The notes under the pieces are model-generated. The model did not search any database and had not been told where the DNA came from. It saw nothing but the letters and a program-made list of their open reading frames with translations. The position numbers were made by a program, and so were the translations under genes. From Minicystis rosea (lineage in GTDB: Bacteria; Myxococcota_A; Polyangia; Polyangiales; Polyangiaceae): a stretch of DNA of 64,000 nt. The first letter of the stretch is position 1; every line of letters begins with the position of its first letter. The stretch lies in assembly GCA_001931535.1 (NCBI GenBank), contig CP016211.1:4881573-4945572 (forward strand). The letters are read 5' to 3'. Shown here one piece after another: positions 25,029-32,930 of the stretch.

Positions 25029-26162
25029 ATGAGAGGCGCGCACCTCGCCGTCGGCCTCGTCGCGACGATCCCGCCGCTCGCGCTCTCGCGCTCCGGCGGG
25101 CCCAGCGTCTGGCTCGCGGCGCTGGCCATGGCGGCGAGCGCCGAGCTCGCGCGCCTCGCGGCGCGGAGGTGGTCGCCTGCCCTCGCGCGCTCCTATCTCG
25201 TGCGTCGCGCCCTCTCTTTCCGCTACCTGGGCCCCGCCTTCGGCCTCCCCCTCGCTTCGGCAGCGCTCGTCGCCCACGCGGGCGCGATCGGCGCGGCAGC
25301 GGTCGTGGCGCTCCACCTCGGGCTCGCACACGCCTGGCGCGCGCGCCTCACCCGCCCCGGGGCGCTCCGCGTCGTCCTGCCGCTCGCGGCCGTGGGAGGC
25401 TTGTTCATCGCGCTGGAGGTGCTGGCCGTGAGCGGCTACGACTGGCGCCTCGGCGGCCGTCTGGCCTACGCCGAGGAGAGCCGCCAGCAGCGCCTCGTGC
25501 TCGTCGAGCGCGAGGGCGCCCTCGACCTCTTCCTCGACGGCGAGCTCCAACTCCGCACCACCGACGAGCGGCTCTACCACGACGGGCTGGTCGGCCCCGT
25601 GCTCGCGGCCTCCGCGCATCCGCGACGCGTGCTGGTGATGGGCGGCGGCGACGGCTTCGCGGCGCGCGATCTCCTGAAGCACCCGAGCGTCGAGCGCGTG
25701 CTCATCGTCGACTGGGACCCCGCCGTCACCCGGCTCTTCCGCTGCGAGCCCGAGCTCTCCTCCCTGAACGAGGGCGCGCTCGACGATCCGCGCGTCGAGA
25801 TCCTCCACCGCGACGTGCGCGAGGTCCTGACGGCCCAGGGCGAGCCCTTCGATCTCGTGATCGGCGACCTCACCGATCCCGATCACGCTGCGGAGGCCGC
25901 CGGGCTGCTCTCGCCGGGCTTCTTCGCGATGATCCGCCACCGCCTTCTGCCCGACGGCCTCGTCGTGACGCACGCCTCGTCACCCGCGGGCGCCGGCGCA
26001 CCGTGCGCGGTCCAAACCGCGCTGGAGGAGGCCGGCTTCGCGGCACGGGCCTACACGCGCGCCGTGCCTTGTTTCGGCAACGTCACCTACGTCGTCGGCT
26101 CGCTCCCGGAGCATCGTGTCAGGCGCTCTGATGGGACAGACACCGGAGATCTTCGAGGATGA
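25029..26162 (+). CDS. Membrane-bound spermidine synthase-like aminopropyltransferase
   Basis: 377 residues from ATG 25029 (GTG 25023 possible). The N-terminal ~145 residues contain about four hydrophobic segments. The C-terminal ~230 residues form the spermidine synthase fold: LDLFLDGELQLRTTDERLYHDGL, the cofactor loop VLVMGGGDGFAARDLLKH, the acidic VLIVDWDP, and FDLVIGDLTDPDH with the catalytic-type Asp. The expected product is spermidine or a related polyamine at the membrane. It is larger than other cassettes and has a divergent neighbour, so it may be a block of ordinary chromosome inside the array. ATGA overlap with a 45-codon ORF. Confidence 0.88.
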   Translation: MRGAHLAVGLVATIPPLALSRSGGPSVWLAALAMAASAELARLAARRWSPALARSYLVRRALSFRYLGPAFGLPLASAALVAHAGAIGAAAVVALHLGLAHAWRARLTRPGALRVVLPLAAVGGLFIALEVLAVSGYDWRLGGRLAYAEESRQQRLVLVEREGALDLFLDGELQLRTTDERLYHDGLVGPVLAASAHPRRVLVMGGGDGFAARDLLKHPSVERVLIVDWDPAVTRLFRCEPELSSLNEGALDDPRVEILHRDVREVLTAQGEPFDLVIGDLTDPDHAAEAAGLLSPGFFAMIRHRLLPDGLVVTHASSPAGAGAPCAVQTALEEAGFAARAYTRAVPCFGNVTYVVGSLPEHRVRRSDGTDTGDLRG

Positions 26163-26296
26163 AGCAGGAATATCCCATCACGCTCGCGTGCGGTATGCAT
26201 GGTGCCGTGGGAGACGTGAGCCGTATGCGCATCGAGCCGCCGCTCGACAACGGCTTGGTGCTGGCCGTGCGCAGCGCCCCTCAGCACAAGCCGTAG
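26159..26296 (+). CDS. Very small ORF coupled to the spermidine synthase gene (doubtful)
   Basis: 45 codons starting in an ATGA overlap with the preceding stop (MKQEYPITLACGMHGAVG). Its end runs through the attC at 26245, so it may be a real short peptide or chance. No family recognised. Confidence 0.3.
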   Translation: MKQEYPITLACGMHGAVGDVSRMRIEPPLDNGLVLAVRSAPQHKP

Positions 26297-26306
26297 CCGG
26301 TTCGGC
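26245..26306 (+). repeat. attC site 16 (62 nt, short form)
   Basis: R''-like CGACAAC and R' GTTCGGC enclose the stem GGCTTGGTGCT / AGCACAAGCC, a third attC subfamily also seen at 37363. Confidence 0.72.
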
Positions 26307-26329
26307 AGTCGGACCGCCGGGCGTGAAGA

Positions 26330-27103
26330 TCAAGATTCCGACCCGCTCGATCGCGTTGGTGGCCACTCGGCCGAGGGGGTGATGGAACGATGGCAGCTCA
26401 TGCAAACGAAGAAGGAGCCGTCGAGTCCTCGATCGAACGCGCGGTAAGCATCGGGCCGGACGCGGCAATGAGGACATTCGACGCCAACCGTCTGAATCTG
26501 TTGCGCTGCCCGCTCCCAGTATCCGCGGACCGCCATGCGATGGTGGTGTTCGCCACGACGCGCTTCATCCTCACGGGCACGCTGCTCTCGTGCGAGCGCG
26601 CCCTTGGCATGCCAGTCGACGGCCGCAGCGAGCGCGTCCCGCGTGGGCAGTTCCTCACGAAGACGCGAACGCGTGTCCGCGAGGGCGGCGAGCTCAAACG
26701 GTGCGAGCTCGAGTGTCGAGCCCTCCGCGGCAGCGACCCACGAATCCCATTCATCGTATGCCACATCGACACATTCGCCGCTGACCGCGAGCCATACCGA
26801 CACGAAGCACAGTGTCCCGAGCCCAGCGGCATCGAGGCCCCAGTCGAGATGCGCAACGACCATCGCGTGCTCGCTGTCGAGCACCACAGCCTGCGATGCC
26901 GATGCCACCGCGCGATCGCGGACCTGCCCGAGTCGGTGACGGCTGTAGTCTACGCGCCCCGGCCATGCCTCGAAGCAGGCCTGATGGAACACCACCTGGC
27001 CCCCGCAGACACTGCAGTCGTCGCCCACTCGACGATGCGGCTCGTGCAGGCCAATCCCCGTCCCACACCATGGGCAGGTGGGCTCCTCGGCGGTGAGCAT
27101 CAA
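26330..27103 (-). CDS. Zinc-ribbon protein of unknown function
   Basis: A 257-residue protein on the minus strand. The N-terminus has CPWCGTGI and CSVCGGQVVFHQACF, a RING-like or PHD-like Cys/His cluster; the C-terminal part has VECPHCR and FVCMSCHRS, a second zinc ribbon. The central ~130 residues are helical. There is no signal or membrane segment. Double zinc modules at both ends recur in this array, pointing to nucleic-acid or protein binding, but the function is unknown. The start may be either of two adjacent Met codons (27103 or 27100). Confidence 0.78.
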   Translation of the reverse strand: MMLTAEEPTCPWCGTGIGLHEPHRRVGDDCSVCGGQVVFHQACFEAWPGRVDYSRHRLGQVRDRAVASASQAVVLDSEHAMVVAHLDWGLDAAGLGTLCFVSVWLAVSGECVDVAYDEWDSWVAAAEGSTLELAPFELAALADTRSRLREELPTRDALAAAVDWHAKGALAREQRAREDEARRGEHHHRMAVRGYWERAAQQIQTVGVECPHCRVRPDAYRAFDRGLDGSFFVCMSCHRSITPSAEWPPTRSSGSES

Positions 27104-27244
27104 CCGACCCTATCACGCAGGCACGCGGGTACCATCGCCGCTTGGTCTCCTTCTGCCCTGCGCTGCCGAATCACACCCGAGGTGGGCCGCAGGTCCCGAA
27201 ACCGGACTTGCCCAACGATCGCCCGCAATGCCTGAAAGGTCCCT

Positions 27245-27709
27245 ATGGCAGACCTCGAAGATGCCCGGCGCCGCGTCGCGCTCGAACTACCCCGGAACGT
27301 CAAGTGGTGCATCCGTGGCACGTCTCTGGATTTCGACTTCACCCGTGCCGAGCGGGCGCTCGCGCCGCTGCGCGAAGCGGAAATCAACGGGTCGATCGAG
27401 CCCGAATGGGCCTCACTGTTCCTCTTCGGTGAGCAGGACTTCGCCGAAGGCGGGGGTGCTCGGCCGTTCGTCGGAATCGAGCGCAACACGGGCCAGGTGC
27501 TCGGGCTCGATGTCGAGCGCGACTTCTCGTGTCTGTTCCTGTACAACTCGGATCTCGACAGCTTCATCCGGACCTTCAAGCTTTTCGATGAAGCGCTTCG
27601 CTCGGACACGCCACCTCTCGATACGCTATCCACGCGGGCGGCCTGCATCGATGTCGCCTTCGCGCAGAGCGAGTGGGCTCTGCTCCTCGGGTATCTCGCC
27701 AATGGTTAG
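27245..27709 (+). CDS. SUKH-like (SMI1/KNR4 superfamily) protein
   Basis: A 154-residue protein. The segment FGEQDFAEGGGARPFVGIERNTGQVLGLDVERD, followed by LFLYNSDLDSFIRTFKLFDEAL, is typical of the C-terminal half of SUKH proteins: a strand pair with an 'I...TG.V' turn, then a hydrophobic strand and helix 'NSsl..Fi.tf.lfd'. SUKH family members are mostly immunity proteins against secreted toxins. No toxin is nearby. It lies in its own cassette, just before a degenerate attC. Confidence 0.75.
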   Translation: MADLEDARRRVALELPRNVKWCIRGTSLDFDFTRAERALAPLREAEINGSIEPEWASLFLFGEQDFAEGGGARPFVGIERNTGQVLGLDVERDFSCLFLYNSDLDSFIRTFKLFDEALRSDTPPLDTLSTRAACIDVAFAQSEWALLLGYLANG

Positions 27710-27738
27710 CGCCGTGCAGCAGCGGGAGGACCTGCGCC

Positions 27739-27796
27739 GCCCAACGAGCCACGGGTGTCCGACGGTCCCTCGAGTCGGCACGAGCGCAGCTTCGGC
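27739..27796 (+). repeat. attC site 17, degenerate (58 nt)
   Basis: R'' is GCCCAAC. The R' position reads CTTCGGC (27790-27796) with the crossover G changed. The stem CCGAC / GTCGG remains. Confidence 0.6.
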
Positions 27797-27904
27797 GACC
27801 CGCGGTAGAATGCGCGAACCTGATATGACGTTTGAAGAGAAACTCGCCCCGCGAAAGAACGCGACCTCGCCGGCGCCGACACACCATCATCGTCGAGTGG
27901 ACAC

Positions 27905-28498
27905 ATGACGACCGTGAGCGTGCCTTGCCCGTCCTGCTCCGCCGCGATCGGGTTTGGACGCGGCGCATGCCCGTCTTGCGACCGGCCCGTTCCCCGCCAG
28001 TTGCGCGAGGCGCTGGAGGCGCGGCTGGAAGCCATGAGCGAGGACTTCCGCGACCTCAAAGCCCACGCGGGGCGCGCCGCGATCGTCCTTCTCGTCGTCG
28101 CCATCCTTCATGTCGGATTCGGCATCGTGCGGTGCGCGGTCGAGCTCTCCGCCGGCATGGTCACGCACAGCCGCAACGACTACGTGGAGGCATTCTCCGG
28201 GCTCTTCGGCAACCTCATCGTGGGGGCCGTGATGCTGGGTTGTTTTGCGTGGGCGCGGCGGGCCCCCGTCCCTGCCCTGTCGGCTGGTCTCATCTTCTGG
28301 CTCGGCGCTCAGGTCGTGACCGTCGTCCTCGGCGGGCTGGTCGTCCTGTCCATACCGCTGATGCTGGGAAAGCTCGCCGTCACGTTCGTTCTGGTCCGCG
28401 GCATACTGTCGGCGCGGAAGATCCCCGCGGTCGCCGAGCAACTCGCGCGCGGCGAAGACCAGCACCAAGCCTCGATCGATGATGAACGCCACGACTGA
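27905..28498 (+). CDS. Zinc-ribbon membrane protein
   Basis: A 197-residue protein from ATG 27905. The N-terminus has CPSCSAAIG and CPSCDRPVP, a Cys4 zinc ribbon. After a short helix, three to four hydrophobic segments follow (~58-80, ~95-120, ~125-165), the second group containing GLIFWLGAQVVTVVLGGLVVL. It looks like an inner-membrane protein with a cytoplasmic zinc ribbon. Zinc ribbon plus transmembrane helices is a recurring architecture in bacterial sensors of unknown role. Not recognised further. Confidence 0.8.
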   Translation: MTTVSVPCPSCSAAIGFGRGACPSCDRPVPRQLREALEARLEAMSEDFRDLKAHAGRAAIVLLVVAILHVGFGIVRCAVELSAGMVTHSRNDYVEAFSGLFGNLIVGAVMLGCFAWARRAPVPALSAGLIFWLGAQVVTVVLGGLVVLSIPLMLGKLAVTFVLVRGILSARKIPAVAEQLARGEDQHQASIDDERHD

Positions 28499-28649
28499 CG
28501 AGCACGCCGGCCGCAGACCGCCGATCCCAGCGACCTGCTGGGATACCTGCGAACGTCCATCCTCGAGTGTGCGGGGTTTCCGGCTCTGTTTGGCGTTCCG
28601 CGAACGATTGCTAAAGACGTCGAGGTCTTTTGAACATGACTGCAACGCT

Positions 28650-28726
28650 GCCCAACAAGGCCTTGCTGAGCGACGCGTGGTACGAGTCGCGTCCCCCACG
28701 CGCGGAAGAAGCCCTACTCGTTGAGC
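28650..28726 (+). repeat. attC site 18 (77 nt)
   Basis: R'' is GCCCAAC and R' is GTTGAGC. The stem is built from GACGCGTGG / CCACGCGC and lacks the GCCTCGCTCCGCTCGGC apex. Confidence 0.82.
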
Positions 28727-28744
28727 AGCGAGCCCCAGCAACCG

Positions 28745-29149
28745 ATGGATGAACCACAGATGCGCGACGACCACCCCTTCGTCCCCCGCCACAAGCACGA
28801 CATGAGTCGCGCCGAAGCCGCGGTAGCGGCTGGCTGGCCCGCCGTATCGCCCGTGCTTCCGGATCTGCTCGAGTGGCTCCAGGACTACAACTGGCCCGTC
28901 GCCCACGTGCTCGCCCCACTCCTTGCCACCACGGGTCTCTCTGCGCTGCCTCACATCAAGCGGATATTGGAGTCGGACGACGACGTCTGGAAGTACTGGA
29001 TCCTCTCGTGCGTCGTGGCGCCCCAGCCGGAGGTCGTCGCCGCTCTCCGTCTCGAGCTTGAACACGTCGTCCTTCGACGCACAAACAGGGAGGAGGCGGA
29101 AGGCGTTGTCGAAGTTGCCGAAGACCTGCTCCGTGGGGAACAACGATGA
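28745..29149 (+). CDS. DUF5071-like putative immunity protein
   Basis: A 134-residue protein from ATG 28745. The sequence VPRHKHDMSRAEAAVAAGWP, then LLEWLQDYNWPVAHVLAPLL, LPHIKRIL and DDVWKYWIL is the DUF5071 pattern: a HEAT-like helical repeat protein with a NWPVA motif. Members are small cytosolic proteins predicted to be immunity proteins in polymorphic-toxin loci. It starts 18 bases after attC 18 and ends 4 bases before the stemless attC 19. The family call is by motif recognition and fairly sure. Confidence 0.82.
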   Translation: MDEPQMRDDHPFVPRHKHDMSRAEAAVAAGWPAVSPVLPDLLEWLQDYNWPVAHVLAPLLATTGLSALPHIKRILESDDDVWKYWILSCVVAPQPEVVAALRLELEHVVLRRTNREEAEGVVEVAEDLLRGEQR

Positions 29150-29153
29150 TGTG

Positions 29154-29176
29154 GCCCAACAAGCCAATCGTTGGGC
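29154..29176 (+). repeat. attC site 19, stemless (23 nt)
   Basis: R'' GCCCAAC and R' GTTGGGC are perfect complements, separated only by AAGCCAATC. All the central stem and apical loop are missing. Confidence 0.7.
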
Positions 29177-29192
29177 GAATGAGGTGCACGGC

Positions 29193-29492
29193 ATGATTCC
29201 ACTCGAATGGCTGCAAGAGCGCTTGGACGACACGGCCCCGGAAAGGGAGGCCCGCCGCGAGCTGCAGCGACTGGGCGTCGACGCCCTGGAGGCCGAACGC
29301 TTCATGGCCTCTGCCGCCTTTGATCGATGGCGGCAGAAGTGGGCTGACTTCTTGACGCTGATGGCGCCGGGGGACGAGCTGTGGTTCTTCACGAGCCCGC
29401 CCGAGCTTTGGCAGCGTCTCGCGGGAGCGGCTGGCTGTGCCGTCGTGCGCGACGGGAAGCCAATCCACCTACTTGCCTCGAGAAAAGGCTGA
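29193..29492 (+). CDS. Small unknown cassette protein
   Basis: A 99-residue protein from ATG 29193. It ends with PGDELWFFTSPPELWQRLAG, then GCAVVRDGKPIHLLASRK, a recurrent C-terminal pattern in small proteins scattered through proteobacterial accessory regions. No enzyme motif was seen. The stop overlaps the next ATG (TGATG), so the two genes are probably translated together. Confidence 0.75.
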   Translation: MIPLEWLQERLDDTAPEREARRELQRLGVDALEAERFMASAAFDRWRQKWADFLTLMAPGDELWFFTSPPELWQRLAGAAGCAVVRDGKPIHLLASRKG

Positions 29493-29750
29493 TGCGGTCC
29501 TCGGAACAGAGACTCTGTCTCGCGATTCAAGCGCTCGCCCAGCCGGCAGGCGTGCAGCGCGCCCTCTTCCCGGACTTCGTGGTGGTCGGCGATGAGCTTG
29601 CGCTCGAATTCGATGAAGCGCTGAAGGACTTCCGGAACGATGAACCTGCACTTTCGCTCGTGCAGGCAGAGGAAGTAGGGGGCACGGTTCGCATCACGCG
29701 CAGAGTGAGGGACGGTTGCCGGCCCAGCCGGGCTGGAGTAAATCGCTCCG
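29492..29750 (+). pseudogene. Truncated unknown protein, overlapping start
   Basis: It begins in a TGATG overlap with the previous gene: MRSSEQRLCLAIQALAQPAG, then FPDFVVVGDELALEFDEAL. The protein-like sequence fades after about 85 codons (near VQAEEVGG..ITRRVRDG), and the frame then runs into the next gene to 30190 with no protein character. The C-terminal part of the family is probably lost to a deletion or frameshift. Confidence 0.5.
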
Positions 29751-30008
29751 ATGGCTTCCCCTGCAGGCTCATTGAAGCTCGGCCGCGCCCAGGGCGCGGA
29801 TCGGTTCTTCCTCCTCGATCGGCCCATCAGCGGCGGCGATGTGGTGCAGATCTGCGCCTCCGGGGGCTGGATCACGGGCCGCTTCGAGTGGGACTCGGGC
29901 GTAGGGGGCGTCCCAACCTTCTATTTCTCCGTCGAGCTCGATGGCGGCGGCGTCGCCCAACTCCACTTCCCGATCCCGGAGCGCGCGCTCCTGCGCTGGG
30001 CACAATAG
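29751..30008 (+). CDS. Small beta-rich unknown protein
   Basis: An 85-residue protein from ATG 29751: SLKLGRAQGADRFFLLDRP, a strand-turn-strand GGWITGRFEWD and a C-terminus with FPIPERALLRWAQ. Similar small proteins (a GADR..L motif, a GRFEW strand, and a final LRW) are found in myxobacteria, as far as I recall; no function is known. It lies in the same cassette as the two preceding genes. Confidence 0.7.
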   Translation: MASPAGSLKLGRAQGADRFFLLDRPISGGDVVQICASGGWITGRFEWDSGVGGVPTFYFSVELDGGGVAQLHFPIPERALLRWAQ

Positions 30009-30018
30009 CGCACGCCGC

Positions 30019-30108
30019 GCCGAAGGTCCGACGAGGCGACTTGTTCTGGAGCGAGCCGGACGAGTCGCTCGGCACAGCGCCCCGCAGCACACCCGCACGT
30101 CGCTGCGC
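30019..30108 (+). repeat. attC site 20, degenerate (90 nt)
   Basis: R''-like GCCGAAG and R'-like GCTGCGC, with the 3' arm AGCGCCCCGCAGCACACCCGCA shared in part with attC 15. Both core sites are mutated. Confidence 0.5.
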
Positions 30109-30240
30109 GGGCGGCAGGGCGTTGATCCGAGACAGCGTTGCGAGACCGGCAGTCCGCCAGCATGGCCCTCGGAGCACGGCCCGCTGGTAGGTCGTTGACC
30201 GGCGTTGGCTCGGCCTCCTCGACGACGTAACATCCACGCC

Positions 30241-31152
30241 GTGAACGTGGATCTCGGCGCACGCGTCGCCCGGCTCAATGCTGAAAGGCTGGCGGTTCCA
30301 GGTGTCATTGCCATGCGCGCTCCCGCCGAGCTCTCGTACTCCGGCATTCCGCACGTGCTCATCGGGCCCGATGCCGGGTTCCCATGGTGCCAGCCTCTCG
30401 ATGAATGGAAGGGAGACATCGCACTGGTGAACGCGCGCTCTCTCTCCTCTGCGATGCGCGCGGCGGCTGGGATCAAGCTCCCCGAAGAGAGGCTCGCGGA
30501 GTGCGAGGAGCTCGACCGTTGGTCGATCGACGCCGGAACCGCGCCCATGTTCGACGAAGACATGCTCTCCGCGCTGCGCGTCGCCGGTCGCGCCCGCCTC
30601 CAAGCGATCGACCGGGATGCGCGTCGAGTCCTCGCCGAGCACGGCGCAGCGTTCTGGGTCGCCGGCTATTCGAGAGTTTCAGCTACGATGTCGATTCACC
30701 GCGTCGGAGGCCCCGAGCCGTTCGCGCTCTGGGCTTTGCACTGGGACACGGAGCTTGGGGGCGCCCCGCCTGCAAGCCTCCCGCTCGAGCGGTTCCAGGC
30801 GCTCGCGTCGACTCGCTGGATGGATCGCGTGCTACGCGCACTGAGCGGAGGTGCGGTGAGCGAGCCGGCGCTGCTCTTCGCGCAACGCCAGTTGGTGGCA
30901 TTGCACGGCGTCCTCCTCGTCGAGGACGAGGTCGCACATGCAGGTGTTGAGGCCGCGAAACGGATGGCAGCGGGTGACGACGTGGTGGACGTCCCGCTGC
31001 ACGGTCCCGTGCGTCGCGTACGACTCCCCGGCTTTACGCAGCACGTGCTGGAGGCAGACCCAAACACCGCGACCGCCGGAGAGCCATGCCCCAGGCGCGC
31101 AGTCGAGGTTCCGGCGGAGGATGTCTATGTTCGGATGGCGGACGTGGGCTGA
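30241..31152 (+). CDS. Unknown cassette protein
   Basis: A 303-residue protein from GTG 30241, with a mixed alpha/beta pattern and no signal peptide. Segments such as GVIAMRAPAELSYSGIPHVL, AFWVAGYSRVSATMSIHRVG and FALWALHWDTELGG look like strands of a soluble enzyme or immunity-type fold. The start is uncertain because the nearest ATG in frame is 72 bases downstream. No family recognised. Confidence 0.6.
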   Translation: MNVDLGARVARLNAERLAVPGVIAMRAPAELSYSGIPHVLIGPDAGFPWCQPLDEWKGDIALVNARSLSSAMRAAAGIKLPEERLAECEELDRWSIDAGTAPMFDEDMLSALRVAGRARLQAIDRDARRVLAEHGAAFWVAGYSRVSATMSIHRVGGPEPFALWALHWDTELGGAPPASLPLERFQALASTRWMDRVLRALSGGAVSEPALLFAQRQLVALHGVLLVEDEVAHAGVEAAKRMAAGDDVVDVPLHGPVRRVRLPGFTQHVLEADPNTATAGEPCPRRAVEVPAEDVYVRMADVG

Positions 31153-31160
31153 GCTTGGTC

Positions 31161-31222
31161 GTTCAAGGCAAGGGCTCGCGGATCGACGCATGGGGCCGCG
31201 GAAAAAGCCCCGATCGTTGGGC
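31161..31222 (+). repeat. attC site 21, degenerate (62 nt)
   Basis: R' GTTGGGC (31216-31222) is intact. The R'' position reads GTTCAAG. A GGGCTCG..CCGCGG stem and the GGGGC / GCCCC pair remain. Confidence 0.45.
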
Positions 31223-31260
31223 GCGCGCGATGTAGAGGTGGGCGTGCGGCGAGATACCGG

Positions 31261-31289
31261 TTGACGTTCTGAGCCTGCTTGGATTGTCT
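31261..31289 (+). promoter_or_regulatory. Sigma-70-type promoter of the cysteine-rich cassette gene
   Basis: A -35 TTGACG (31261-31266) and -10 TTGTCT (31284-31289) are separated by 17 bases. They lie about 80 bases upstream of a strong AAGGAGG ribosome site (31356-31362) and ATG 31367. It suggests this cassette carries its own promoter. Confidence 0.5.
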
Positions 31290-31366
31290 AGCGTCGTGCA
31301 TGCTCTGTTCATCCCCCGCCGCTGAAGGGATCGAGCCCCGCCGGCGCTGACATCGAAGGAGGCAAC

Positions 31367-31699
31367 ATGAATCGACGACGTATCACGAGGATCGTGGCAG
31401 TTCTGGCCCTGGGCGCGTTCGGTATGCTGGTGAACAGCACCTACGCCGACAACTCGTGCGGCTCCGACTCCGACTGCAAGGGGTACGGCAAGTGCTCGAG
31501 CGGCAAGTGTGGCAACTGCGGCTCCGACTCCGACTGTGGCGGCTACGGCAAGTGCTCCAGCGGTAAGTGCGGCGCGTGCGGCTCGGACTCGGAGTGTCCC
31601 ATCGGCAAATGCTCGAGCGGCAAGTGCGGCGCGTGCGGCTCCGACTCCGACTGTAAAGGCGGCAAGTGTTCGAGCGGGCGTTGTAGCAACGCGAAGTGA
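31367..31699 (+). CDS. Secreted cysteine-rich repeat protein
   Basis: A 110-residue protein. A signal peptide (RRITRIVAVLALGAFGMLVN, cleavage near STYA-DN) is followed by four repeats of the form CGSDSDC-x(2-5)-GKCSSGKC, each with four Cys. The repeats are nearly identical in DNA, so they expanded recently. Cys spacing recalls EB-type or Dickkopf-like small modules; disulfides would form outside the cytoplasm. The role is unknown: structural, adhesive or toxin-like. The ORF has a strong ribosome site and its own promoter, so it could be expressed anywhere in the array. Confidence 0.85.
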   Translation: MNRRRITRIVAVLALGAFGMLVNSTYADNSCGSDSDCKGYGKCSSGKCGNCGSDSDCGGYGKCSSGKCGACGSDSECPIGKCSSGKCGACGSDSDCKGGKCSSGRCSNAK

Positions 31700-31708
31700 T
31701 GACTCACG

Positions 31709-31752
31709 GCGCCTATCAGAGCAGGCCTCCGCCGGCTGGCTCTGCTAGGCGC
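31709..31752 (+). repeat. Compact inverted repeat, degenerate attC or terminator
   Basis: Arms GCGCCTATCAGAGC and GCTCTGCTAGGCGC pair across an 8-16 base loop. The ends resemble R''/R' (GCCTATC, GCTAGGC), but no T tract follows. It may be a remnant attC doubling as the terminator of the preceding gene. Confidence 0.55.
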
Positions 31753-31880
31753 TGCGCCCTGCGAGCGGGGGTTCCTCATGACGTGCTCGCATCGCGGTCG
31801 ATTCGGTCATCACGGCGCGATGTCTCCGAGCGCAACGCGAATACCTGGCCTGCTCGACAACCCCGACGAAAGGACCGCGC

Positions 31881-32393
31881 GTGATCATCGTCCTGAATGG
31901 CCCGCTCGGGATAGGAAAATCGACGCTCGCCGAAGCGCTCGCGGAGAGCATCGACCAGTGCGTGATGCTGGACGGCGACCATCTCGTCGCAGCGAACCCT
32001 CCACCAGCCGATGAGATCGAGTACTTGCACTCGACGATCGCACTGCTGATCGCGCATCATCGTCGCTTTGGCTATCGCCACTTCGTCATCGACCATTTCT
32101 GGCGCACGCCCGCGGATCTCGCCGACCTGCGCAGCAGACTGCTCGATGTCGACGCCGCCACCGACATCCGCTGTTTTCTCCTCACCCTTCCACTCGAAGA
32201 GAATCATCGGCGAATCCGGCAACGCCAGGTTGCACGCGCGCTCGACGAGCAGGAGCACGAATGGCGTACTGTCGAGGAAGAACGGGAAGCCCTGTTCGAG
32301 AGTGGAAGTGGCGACCTAGGCGAGCCCTTCGATGTCTCGGCACCACCGTTGGATCTCGTCAAGACACTGGTGCTCCGCCTCGGGCTGCAATGA
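31881..32393 (+). CDS. P-loop nucleoside/shikimate-kinase-like ATPase
   Basis: A 170-residue protein from GTG 31881. The N-terminus IIVLNGPLGIGKSTLAEALAE is a Walker A loop at ~5-15, followed by CVMLDGDHLVA, like the GD.D.. of small P-loop kinases, and a Walker B-like FVIDHF near ~70. A lid-type segment with R residues (HRRIRQRQVAR) lies at ~110-120. The fold suggests phosphorylation of a small substrate, such as an antibiotic, shikimate or nucleotide, but the acceptor is unknown. Confidence 0.82.
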   Translation: MIIVLNGPLGIGKSTLAEALAESIDQCVMLDGDHLVAANPPPADEIEYLHSTIALLIAHHRRFGYRHFVIDHFWRTPADLADLRSRLLDVDAATDIRCFLLTLPLEENHRRIRQRQVARALDEQEHEWRTVEEEREALFESGSGDLGEPFDVSAPPLDLVKTLVLRLGLQ

Positions 32394-32480
32394 AGCCACG
32401 GCGTTTCGGCGTGGGTCGGAGTGCGGCGTTGGAACAGTGCACGGCCTGAGGTTGGCCAGCCGATCGAGAAGGCTTTTTCA

Positions 32481-32930
32481 ATGTTCTATCCCGATCTGAG
32501 CAACGAATGTCCGATGGACCACGGCGACCACGTGCGCGCCATCGGCTGGCTTGGCGAGGGCCATCCCTTTGCGGTCGGGCCCGTCCCGCCGGAGTTCCTG
32601 GCAGCGCTCCGCACCCATATCGATTCTGCGTGGCAGCCGGTCGTCTGCGTGGGTCCGCACTTCTGTGACTTTTGCCCCGAACCAAGAGCTGGCAAGCGCT
32701 CTCGCAAGAGCCGCCCCGGTGCGTCCGGGAACGTTTGGATCCCCGCTACGGGTGTGGTCTATGTCGCTCCCGAGTTGATCGTCCACTACATCGAAGTGCA
32801 CCAATACCGTCCCCCTGACGAGTTCGTGGCTGCGGTCCTTGCGTGTCCGAACCAGGGTTCAGCCGAGTTCCATGACCGTTTGCGCCAGTTCCCTCGATCG
32901 TGGGATCCGCCCACGAGCAGACATGATTGA
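32481..32930 (+). CDS. DUF7919-like small protein
   Basis: A 149-residue protein from ATG 32481. The motif series MFYPDLS, IGWLGEGHPFAVG, PPEFLAALR, GPHFCDFCPEP and VYVAPELIVHYIEVHQYRPPDEF matches a widespread small family of actinobacteria and myxobacteria known only as a domain of unknown function (I believe DUF7919). The CDFCP knuckle may bind zinc. Its stop overlaps the ATG of the next small ORF. Confidence 0.75.
   Translation: MFYPDLSNECPMDHGDHVRAIGWLGEGHPFAVGPVPPEFLAALRTHIDSAWQPVVCVGPHFCDFCPEPRAGKRSRKSRPGASGNVWIPATGVVYVAPELIVHYIEVHQYRPPDEFVAAVLACPNQGSAEFHDRLRQFPRSWDPPTSRHD

Noticed and set aside
32428..32457. attC after the P-loop gene (TTGGAAC ... GTTGGCC)
   Set aside because: The spacing is very short, the arms do not pair and both core sites are poor matches.
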